64,000 bases of DNA. Source: Helicostylum pulchrum (Eukaryota > Mucoromycota > Mucoromycetes > Mucorales > Mucoraceae). The DNA lies in NCBI GenBank assembly GCA_025677825.1, contig JAIXMO010000054.1, positions 62,001 to 126,000 of the forward strand, read 5' to 3'. Positions 24,897 to 32,790 of this stretch are shown piece by piece. The translations under genes were made by a program, and so were the position numbers. The notes beneath the pieces were generated by a model that was not told the DNA's origin, did no database searches, and worked only from the letters and a program-made list of their open reading frames with translations. The first letter of the stretch is position 1. The number at the start of each line of letters is the position of its first letter.

Positions 24897-25690
24897 CTAG
24901 TACAATTCACTTGAAAACTTTAACTTTCTAAAAGGTAAACTTCGTAACTTCTCTAACACAACACTTATCTTCTGGACATAATTACGCTGTCGTGCTAATT
25001 CAAATATTTGGATTTTTTGTTGATCATTCAATCTTTTTGATATGTGTGGTTGATAAAGCAGCAATCGTAAGTAATTTGTATAAACTTCGGAGTTAGCAGA
25101 GCTATCAATTGGTTCGTTCTCAGACTGCGGAAAAAAACCACGAATTTTAGTAACGAAAAGACTTTCATAATAAAGGTTGCATTTCTCGTCTACGTGAAAC
25201 TCGAATGAGGAGCCAGAGATAAATACTTCTTCTGATTGTTGAGATTTGTTTCCAGAATATTCGTATAATGTGTCTGCTACTACTGCTCTTGCTTTAATAT
25301 AACGCGTAAACTTTTCCAAGTTTACCGATTTCAATACAGTGGTAGAAAGGGCAGCTTCAGCTTCTGCAACGATGAGAGGTTTAGTAGTCTTTTGTAAAAA
25401 AAAAAAGGAAGTGTCTGGAACGTTTAGATTTGTCATTCTTTGTGTATATATGCTGGAATAAATGTTGTTCGTAAAGAAAAAAAAATACTCTGGCAGGTTA
25501 CCGAGATGAAGATCAACTCTGTCACAAAAGGAAGAGGAAGAGGCAGTTTTTCTTTCTGTACCAGAATTTACCTTAAATCTTGCATCATAACAAGTAATTG
25601 TACTTTTAAGAGACACCAAGTAAAAGAAGGGTTTTCTGTACCAGGAGTTGGACCATGCGTGAATCACCATTGTCCAGAGTGTACCTGAGG
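24897..25690 (-). pseudogene. Internal fragment of a Fanzor (TnpB-like) protein
   Basis: A long minus-strand frame (257 codons) with no ATG-plus-promoter context. Its first half reads SLKSTITCYDARFKV, then a low-complexity patch that looks like an unspliced old intron. The second half, KPLIVAEAEAALSTTVLKSV with VNLEKFTRYIKA and, near the end, LEKLRSLPFRKLKFSS, resembles the central part of mucoralean Fanzor proteins (I..AE..IP..K and FRK[ML]K.SS before the RuvC core). It stops exactly where the catalytic core should continue, so it is truncated. The matching next segment of the family is what is found alone at 14366-14560. Confidence 0.45.
25575..25640 (-). repeat. Dispersed 60-bp repeat, copy 1 (others 25935-26005, 31600-31650)
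   Basis: Shared core on the plus strand: TGTACTTTTAAGAGACACCA, followed by AAGT and, 15-25 bp on, CCAG/AGTT. Copy 2 lies at 25935-26005 with a G10 run inside; copy 3 at about 31600-31650 is more diverged. All three have the same orientation and lie beside Fanzor-like fragments, so they are probably the same stretch of that element. Confidence 0.55.
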
Positions 25691-25782
25691 TTTTTTAAAA
25701 TACAAGCTTATTATAAAGTAGTTTATCAGTAGTTACAATGTGAAGCTGGACAATACATCAGGGATTAACGGGAGGTTTCACA

Positions 25783-25822
25783 ATCAACACCCTAAATAGA
25801 GCAAAGATTCAGTAACTGTGTA
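25783..25822 (+). repeat. Degenerate MITE-like end, copy E
   Basis: Contains CACCCTAAATAGAGC followed by CAGTAACTGTGTAC, resembling the right end of the copies at 11731 and 15243 with several substitutions. Confidence 0.3.
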
Positions 25823-26279
25823 CCTCGCAACCAATACCCTTGATAGGGCAAGGTTGAAGCAATAGTGCATCCAACACTACGTTCACAGATCCCTCCCTTG
25901 ACACATCTAAATAAGGTAACCGTTTGATAAACTATAATTACAACAAGTAACTGTACTTTTAAGAGACACCAAGTGGAAGAAGGGGGGGGGGGAGGTTTTC
26001 AGTGCCCAGAGTTACCAGTATTACCGCGAACATTAAAATAAAAGGAACAATAACTACGATACAGAAGTATACATTACTATGAAGAAGTATCTTAAAAAAG
26101 CTATTATAAGTATTAGTTTAGTAAACGAAAGCTTTTTTGGCTCAATGTACTCATTATAGAAAAAATACCCCCCTTCAGATGCTTAATGTTTCAAAATGAT
26201 CAACATTATAGCGAATCAAAGTGAAAGAACAGGAAGTGAAAGCCAAAATTAGGTTTGCTTGAGCGTTTTTAGATGGTGT

Positions 26280-26830
26280 TTATGTACACTTACTCTTGTA
26301 CCTGACAGGCTGTAGCTGCATATACATAAAAGCAATTCGCTGTAGTGCGTATTTGTAAGGTATAGCAATAAAAGTAAGTAATTTATAATAAGTAATAAAC
26401 CATTTTTTTAAACAGGTATAAAATAAGGCCGGGAACTTATGCGACGTTTGGTAATTATCTTTTACCAAGACTTGTATACCATTCATTTTAAACAGTTGAT
26501 TTCGTGTATCAGTCTTTATTGTACGTAGGTGATATGTGCTACAGTTTCGTAAACACACTGTGATACTTTATCAAGAGAAATCGACTCGATTAAACTAATT
26601 TCAAAGGGAATCCTGTTTGCACTACACGTACGTAATAATTTGTAGATGTTGTATTTGACTGGTTTTTTGATATGAGTTTTATCTATAGCCAATAGTTTTT
26701 CAAGATGAGAGTAGTAAAATGACCCTATAGGTCGGTAAGATAGTACTTTTCCGTAACTGTTTGGTTGCTGTAAAAAAAATTCTTCTATAAAAAAAATATA
26801 TGTATGACGGTGAGAATATTTTAAAATCAA
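26280..26830 (-). pseudogene. Frameshifted coding relic of unknown family
   Basis: Two overlapping minus-strand frames appear to be parts of one protein. The first (26516-26830) reads PIGSFYYSHLEKLLAID, then RIPFEISLIESISLDKVSQC and ends shortly after. The second (26280-26558) continues with MNGIQVLVKDNYQTSHKFPA. The switch point lies near 26520. A splice (GTACAATAAAG) could also bridge it. No family recognised. It lies inside the relic-rich island. Confidence 0.35.
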
Positions 26831-27018
26831 ATATCGTTGATTGATTGGAGTAGATATAAACTTATCAGTGTTTACGCCAAATTTTAGTCATATATGCATT
26901 AATTCGGGAAGTTTTGTTACACACAAAAATAATTGGCTTTTCCCCCTTCCCCCACTTTCCATTTCCGTATATATCCACAGTCAAAACGACTTATAAAAAA
27001 TAAAATAAATATATGTAT

Positions 27019-27775
27019 AAGCATATATATATGCTTCCATTCCGATAAATACGTGTTTTTTCGAGAAGGGATGTGTGAAAAAAAAAGGAGTCATGTTTTT
27101 GATCGTTAAACGTCATGGTCGAAACTTTTACCTTATTTCTCTCTTCTTTAATTACTTATATTTATTTTTAAAAATGTTTACAACAAGCGCATCATCTATA
27201 GCTATAGTCATTGAATACATCGCCACTGAAAGAATTAGAAGCATATTTTTTTCCGCTCAATTATGCTTCTATATTTTTGTTCTAATTGAAAATGATTTCA
27301 TTTCCTTTGTTGACGAAGCCATTGCAATGGTTTTACCTAAAGAAGTAGCTCGCTTCTTTGTTCAAAATGGTAAATATTATATACAATCTAAATATCTATA
27401 TATTTAAAAATATTAAACTAAAAATTACTTCAATATATTTATATAGCACAAAAACGTTTACGTAAGAAGGAGCTGGAAGAGAAGTTGTCTGTCCGTGCCA
27501 GACAACTTCGCAGTTACGTAAACGCGTACGAAAAGCTGAAAGATGCTTTTGTAAAAGCTAAAGAAAAAGAAGACGCGCTTGAAGAAGAGCTGGGCCTGGC
27601 GGAGCGTCGTCTTGAAAAATCTGACGATCGTGTCAGATTTTTGTTAAAAGCTATTGAAGACCTAAGTGTCACCAAAACTAGTTTGTCCCAAAAAATAGCC
27701 GACATGAATACAAGTATGTCGGCTATACCTGCCAAACATGAGAAGGATTTGGCTAAAATGCATCAAGAGCATTTT
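27019..27775. repeat. Cluster of perfect inverted repeats spanning an intact gene
   Basis: Perfect pairs seen: 18-bp palindrome AAGCATATATATATGCTT (27019-27036); TAGAAGCATA 27236-27245 with 27262-27271, nested in AATTAGAA 27233-27240 with 27280-27287; palindrome CCATTGCAATGG (27319-27330); AAAGAAG 27339-27345 with 27353-27359; CGTTTACGTAA 27455-27465 with 27514-27524, enclosing GAAGTTGTCTG 27481-27491 with 27499-27509; AAAAATCTGAC 27615-27625 with 27632-27642; ATAGCCGACAT 27695-27705 with 27716-27726; AAAATGC 27755-27761 with 27769-27775. Loops are 6-10 nt for most. Confidence 0.9.
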
Positions 27776-27850
27776 GTTACAATAAACAATTTGAAAAAAG
27801 AGAATGCTTCTCTTAAAGCCAAACTCAGCGATGGGTTTGTGTTTGTTTAA
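27174..27850 (+). CDS. Small coiled-coil protein whose coding DNA is full of hairpins
   Basis: Two exons, 27174-27369 and 27447-27850, intron GTAAAT...TATATAG of 77 nt; 199 residues. Not recognised. The N-terminal half is hydrophobic (IAIVIEYIATERIRSIFFSA, FYIFVLIENDFISFVDEAI, MVLPKEVARFFVQN). The C-terminal half is a charged coiled coil (KRLRKKELEEKLSVRARQLR, KEKEDALEEELGLAERRLEK, then KIADMNTSMSAIPAKHEKDL). It ends KLSDGFVFV. Exon 2 is richer in GC than neighbouring genes. The DNA contains at least eight perfect inverted repeats, four of them with 11-bp arms, yet the reading frame stays open. Start at ATG 27174; the frame is open further upstream but without good context. Its setting is a relic-filled island, so an element-borne or recently acquired gene is possible. 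Confidence 0.6.
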
Positions 27851-28042
27851 GCAAATCCTTTTTTTTTGTATATAGTACTGGTTTTTTTTATTAAAATATA
27901 AATCATAATTTTAACCTGGAAGGGTTCGCTAATAATCCTGGACCTAAATGATTCGATTAGTTTTTCCCAATGATATTAAATAAATCTCGCTTTCTGAATT
28001 TGACCCACAGAGCTTTTTGTACATGGCTTTAGTAAAACAAAT

Positions 28043-28790
28043 TTAATAAAACGGCAACTTGTATCTTTTTAAAACAATTTTGCTAACCTCTTTCTCTGAT
28101 GGTTTGAAGCTCAAAGTGGCATATTGTAATACTGTGAAACCAAGGCAGTTGGATCTTCCTTTGAAAAAAAAAAGCTGACAGTTTACATGAGTATGCTTTT
28201 TTTTAGATGAAGCATTGTTTCTTTCTATGTATTCACAAGAATAAACGAACAAAAACAAAAAAAAACCATGGTGTGAAGCTAGTCAATGTGGCTTGTAGAC
28301 ACCATAAAAAAATGTTCTTTTTTTTTCCTCTTGGTCTATTGCTAGTATTTCTGATTATTCCCTTACATGGTGATTCATGAGTGCCATATAACCGAATATA
28401 TGCCAACACAGTTTGGGCTTGAGCTAATAAATATCTTTGAAGAGGACTTTTCAATAGCCACTGCTATACCCACAGTTATTAGTGCAAAAGGTAGTGCGTA
28501 ACCACTACTGACAACGGTTGAAGCCTCAGGCGGAATGACTCGGCGATGCTAGTGCTTCGTAACTTTTAGGGGGTGATTTGGGCCGTGAACGCATTTTGGG
28601 TCTCTGTCTGGTTGGCAAAGCTATAGGATAGGGGTCCTCAAATTTTAGCTGTGACCTAATAGAGCGGGCTTTCCGGTGGTTCACTTAGGATTTTGTTTCT
28701 TCGACGCCACTGTTCCAATGAGTTCGGGCGTACCCTGCCCCAAATGAGTTCAGGCTGCCAAAAGATTCTCTTTTACTATAAAAAAAAATG
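28043..28790 (-). pseudogene. GC-richer frameshifted coding relic
   Basis: Between about 28330 and 28790 the DNA is clearly richer in GC than its surroundings. On the minus strand one frame reads QLKFEDPYPIALPTRQRPKM and SPPKSYEALASPSHS, then stops. A second frame takes over near 28540 with PPEASTVVSSGYALPFALIT, GIAVAIEKSPLQRYLLAQAQ and TVLAYIRLYGTHESPCKG. A further piece at 28043-28165 reads NCLGFTVLQYATLSFKPS. The pieces look like one protein broken by frameshifts and old introns. No family recognised; a mobile-element origin is likely from context. Confidence 0.4.
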
Positions 28791-28879
28791 GAACTACACA
28801 GAGATGAACCTCCTCGCGGTTAGTTCTGGAAACATTTTTTTTTTAAATAAAGCCTTTTCTTTTCTGTAATATGTAAAGC

Positions 28880-28924
28880 TATTTCTCTTTCTCTTTCTCT
28901 TTCTTTTTTTTTTTTTTTTTTTTT
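28880..28924 (+). repeat. CTTT-rich and poly-T tract
   Basis: TTTCTC repeats grading into about 20 T. Simple sequence only. Confidence 0.7.
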
Positions 28925-29077
28925 GGTTCAAGTGTCAAGTATCAACTGGTTAATTAATGCATCTCTTATTATCTTTAAATAAAGCCTTTTTATTTTTTTA
29001 TTTTTGGTTACAAATGTTAAATATCGTCTATTTACTATTGTACTCATCAAAGGATACAACAAAAATATGTTACATAT

Positions 29078-29152
29078 TACAGTAGCCGCTCTATTTAGGG
29101 ATGACTCGGTTTAAGGGTAGGATCGATTTAAGGGCGGATTTCCCTCAGAATA
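29078..29152 (+). repeat. MITE-like terminal repeat, copy D (left-end orientation)
   Basis: Starts TACAGTAGCCGCTCTATTTA, the reverse complement of the end of copy A, and then has two tandem units of the form CGRTTTAAGGGYRGGAT. No matching right end is visible nearby, so it is a solo or decayed end. Confidence 0.5.
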
Positions 29153-29668
29153 TCTTTGGTCCCCCGCTTGAACACCTCACCACCATTTGATTTAAAGGTA
29201 GAATTCAACATCACAAAGCTAAAATGCATTGTTACGCGATATTCTAATAACTCAGGTATCTCAATGAGCTTTTTTTCTTTAGCAGTAATTTGTCTTTTTA
29301 TAATTATTACGTCTTACAACGTCAGATAAAAATAATTTACAAGATAATGACCAAATTCATTTTTCAAGTAGTGTAATTATTAAGTAACAACGAATACATA
29401 AAACATAACTATACTTCCTGCTTTTACCCGTTTAATCGGGAAGGTTGATCATTCCTCGTAAGTAACGGAGAAACAAGCAATTTGATTAAAGATAACTAAA
29501 ATGAATATCATCGAACCTCAAGGTGGTAATAACAGTGAGTATCCAACCAATCACTTCCAATTATCAAAACCTTATGAGGATTTCTAATATTATTATGATT
29601 AATTGCGTTCTTACAGGTAAAATGTTTCAGTATTTAAAATCATGTGTTTTTCTGATACCATTTGTAAT

Positions 29669-29880
29669 ATGTATATAAAGGATTTCACCAGAAACTTTAA
29701 TCATGCTTGATCACGGTTGAAAGTAAAGGAATCAACACAGAGTTTTGAAATGAAAATCAATTCCGTTGATCAAATTCACTACGGGTTTATTGTTCCTTCA
29801 GAATGGGAAGAGGTCTTGATTCGGTCTATTTTTATTCGGGCAGGTGTAATATATTCTAACCATCTAAATATTTACAACTG
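29669..29880 (+). pseudogene. Fragment of a mucoralean HSP70-like (HSPA12-type) protein
   Basis: The frame reads KDFTRNFNHA, an in-frame TGA, then SRLKVKESTQSFEMKI and VDQIHYGFIVPSEWEEVLIR, followed by IFIRAGVI. It resembles the segment of mucoralean HSP70-like proteins that reads H[AY].GFVVPTEW...IRE..IRP.F..AGLI. Only about 70 residues of an expected 600 or more remain, and there is an internal stop. No ATPase loop is visible upstream. Assignment from memory of the family. Confidence 0.45.
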
Positions 29881-30463
29881 TTGCATATATCCTTAATAAG
29901 AACTCAAACTGGGCCATCGAAGGCATATATACTATACCACTAAAAGCCTTTTGTATATGCACAATATATTTAACGCTTGATGATGTTGTAGAGCTCTCCT
30001 TTTAAACCGGCCTTACAAGAAATGGCTTCTATCGTTTGAGCTTTGTCGATAAATATTGAACTTTTTGTTTATTACACGACTGTCCAATACATTTTTAACT
30101 TGATACATTTTAATAATAACCCGCAATTCCAAGATGCTTGTTCTTGTAAGAAATACTAGGGGATTTCAAAACATTATTTTTAGTTTTATCTAAACTACCT
30201 TGTCAACTTTTCATACGGAGAGTTTAAAATAGGCACGTTACATCAAGTCTTTAGTGAAAATTATGCGTTTTTATTCGAAACGAGAAAATATAGTCAGCAG
30301 CTCTTAATACCTTCAGTTTAAAATATATATTAAAATAATTATTTTTACTTTCAACAAGAGATTGCATTTACCGGGTCTGTAACTTTTAGTCGTCTATATT
30401 ATCAAGCGTAATTCAAGTAACTACACAATATCGTCAATGTTGCTTGTGTTGCATAAAATCAAT

Positions 30464-30514
30464 GGTACATAGTTAATAGAAAGGTGGTACATAGTTAATA
30501 GAAAGGTGGTACAT
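30464..30514 (+). repeat. 22-bp tandem repeat, 2.3 copies
   Basis: Unit GGTACATAGTTAATAGAAAG plus GT, repeated exactly at 30464 and 30486 and begun a third time at 30508. Confidence 0.9.
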
Positions 30515-30936
30515 CATTTTTCATCGCGATAGTTTGTCGACAATATGGCACTGTAATTAAAAACAACGGGACAAGTTGTTAAAAGAACACAGAGTATAGT
30601 AACGAAACAATTTGAATATGGTATATGTATAGTCTGCATAAAAAGAAGAAGAAAGATTCGTGCACCAGGTTTTCGAACCAGTTTTTTTTTAAAAAAAAGT
30701 AGATACGGTACTGGAAAAGCCGTATCGTAGACCAAAACGAAAGATGGTATAATGAGATATATTAAAAAAATGTCTTATAAAAAAAAGACAAATCGTAAAA
30801 AAAAATGGCAGAGGCTTCCCGCATCTTTTTTTTATATATAAAAAAACAGAGTTCCCTCTCCCCTTTTTTCTTTGAAGAGAAGAAAACAGAGGTAGAGTTT
30901 CCCCACTCAAAAAAAAAAGAAGTTTCACCGGTAAAA

Positions 30937-31090
30937 TCAATATGAGTGATAGTCAGCAGTGATATTCACAACACCAAAAGCAGCTTCTTCTTGAAAGTTT
31001 AGTAGTGAGTGGTCAATGGCTTGAAGAGGTAGAGCTAAGGATACAATGATAGAAGGACGGCGGTTAAGGAAGAGTGCATACTACGATGAT
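30937..31090 (-). pseudogene. Short coding relic
   Basis: A minus-strand frame ending at 30937 reads ALFLNRRPSIIVSLALPLQA followed by IDHSLLNFQEEAAFGVVNIT and ADYHSY. Composition is strongly protein-like; upstream is interrupted by a stop in this frame. Family not certain; NFQEEAAFGV resembles conserved motifs in fungal multi-domain proteins but I cannot name one. Confidence 0.3.
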
Positions 31091-31728
31091 CGAGATCTTG
31101 TGGGGATTTCTGGATGTATATCGCATTGTTGACGGATACGAGGCGGTAAGTATAACAATGGACTACCGCTCCTTTTCATCCTCTAAGGCTTTCAAATACA
31201 ATAATCAACACCTAAATAATAAAAAATTACTGTGTTTAGCTCGTGATCTTTTCAAATAAACGAACTAATTTACCTAACTATATCACAATACATGAAATAG
31301 CTCCATTATAGGATTTTTTGGGAGTAACTCTGAGAGTATAAGAGAATGGCCGATTTTGATACAAGAGCCGTGGAGTAACACGTTTCAGTAGGGTTTGCTA
31401 TGAGGATAATTGGAAGTGAACATTCCTGCAGCAATGAAATTGCTTTCACACACAGGCAACCCAATCAATACGTCTTAACTCATACTATTCAGAGGATAGA
31501 AGAAGTGGATCACTTCAGCCGCACATAATGCTTTCCTCCGTGGTCAACATGTCACCATAAAGTAGCCAGCCCGATAGATGCATTGTAAAAAAACTTGTAC
31601 TTAAAAACACCAAGTGAAACCCTTTTTTTTTTCAGGAACCAGAGTTAAAGGCCACCAATAATCTTGCAGTCATACATCTAAAATTTATGTAACTACTAGT
31701 TACCATGATTATATTAGATGTCTGTCTG

Positions 31729-32430
31729 TCACGTTGTTACTTCAAACAGTATACGAAATTTACTTTTTACCTTTCCCGGATAGCAGCTGAATGTTTTCAG
31801 CTTTTCTAATTCACAAAAGTGCGCAAGTTTGTGAAAATCTTTGAAGTGATTCGTTGGTCGGGCTGCTACATCATAGAAGATAGAGTCTTTTTGAAATTTG
31901 TAATCATTTGGGTATATGGAAAGTAAAGCTCTTACATATGATCTGGATTTTTTGTCCAAGATGTCCGGACTAGGTAATTTCTTTTTCGCAACATCAAGCT
32001 TCACTTGGATACAAGGGTGAAATATCTCTTCAAGATGGGCCTTTTTTATGGCTTCGTTAGTAGATCCATCTGATTTCATTCTTTCGTTGAGGTTATTTAA
32101 TTTTTCCTCTTTTTTGAACATTTTATTTAATAACGTACGTAATCTAATACCAAAAAGCGCTTCGATGTTGTTTTCACAGGCGGTCTGAATTTTTGTGCAT
32201 TCGTACAATGCTATCTGCTGAGCGTTTACGAGCTTGGATGGTGTATACTTTGTATCTTCACAATAAGAGTCTTTGTGTATAGAAATTAGTTGTCTGTATA
32301 ATTTTGTTGAATTAGTCATTTTAGTTTTCCCAGAGGCACTACCATTGCGCACTTGTCTGTCAATGAGGCTTAGGAATACTTCGACAAAAAAGGCCTTGTT
32401 GACGAAGTTGTTCAAGTCGAATTCGAAATT
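31729..32430 (-). pseudogene. N-terminal part of a Fanzor (TnpB-like) protein
   Basis: An open frame of about 234 codons from a splice acceptor at 32431. It reads NFEFDLNNFVNKAFFVEVFL, SLIDRQVRNGS, KLYRQLISIHKDSYC, QQIALYECTKIQTACENNIE, LFGIRLRTLLNKMFKK, FQKDSIFYDVAARPTNHFKD and KTFSCYP. The order and motifs match the N-terminal region of mucoralean Fanzor-like proteins (QQVALYECTKIQT..., F.KDS.[FY]YD...P..., then K.F...P). After KTFSCYP it degenerates and stops, so the catalytic half is missing. The frame itself is undamaged, which suggests recent truncation. Recognition from memory. Confidence 0.5.
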
Positions 32431-32483
32431 CTATATTTGTTAAGACCGTGTGATCGCGTTAGTTAAAAAACGACTTGACTTAC

Positions 32484-32790
32484 TCGGTGACCATAAGGTA
32501 TGCAGAGCAATTTTATGGATCGCGTAGGATTACTAGGATGACGTCTGTATTCAGGAGGTCTTTCATTATTAAGTTCTGACACGTATGTAAAAATACGATG
32601 AATTTTCTTAGCTGCCATCACATTGCGATTTCGTACCCTACCTCAGGAAGTCATATTTGAGTACAGCATGAAGTTTACGCGTTGATCCAGTAGTTGAAAT
32701 ATGATTTTCTACAGTCGTTGCATGTTTGACAAGTCAAGTATTCATCAACCTTTAGAACTTTTGGATATTTTAGTTATGACATCCGTTACT
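32484..32790 (-). pseudogene. C-terminal zinc-ribbon/RuvC-III remnant of a second Fanzor-like copy
   Basis: Reading down the minus strand: KVDEYLTCQTCNDCRKS (a CxxC as in TnpB zinc ribbons), frameshifts around a KLHAVLK motif, then RVRNRNVMAAKKIHRIF and VSELNNERPPEYRRHPSN. In TnpB/Fanzor proteins the last core motif reads RD.NAA.NI, with a catalytic Asp; here the equivalent residue is Asn. A donor at 32483 and an acceptor at 32431 would splice this C-terminal piece onto the N-terminal piece that follows, an order opposite to a normal protein, so two truncated copies probably lie head to tail. Confidence 0.45.

Noticed and set aside
30514..30940. Two overlapping minus-strand frames rich in F, L and K
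   Set aside because: Poly-T/A driven composition and a tandem repeat at one end; no coding signature.
31074..31259. 61-codon plus-strand frame
   Set aside because: The opposite strand carries a better coding-like relic; no family or splice support.
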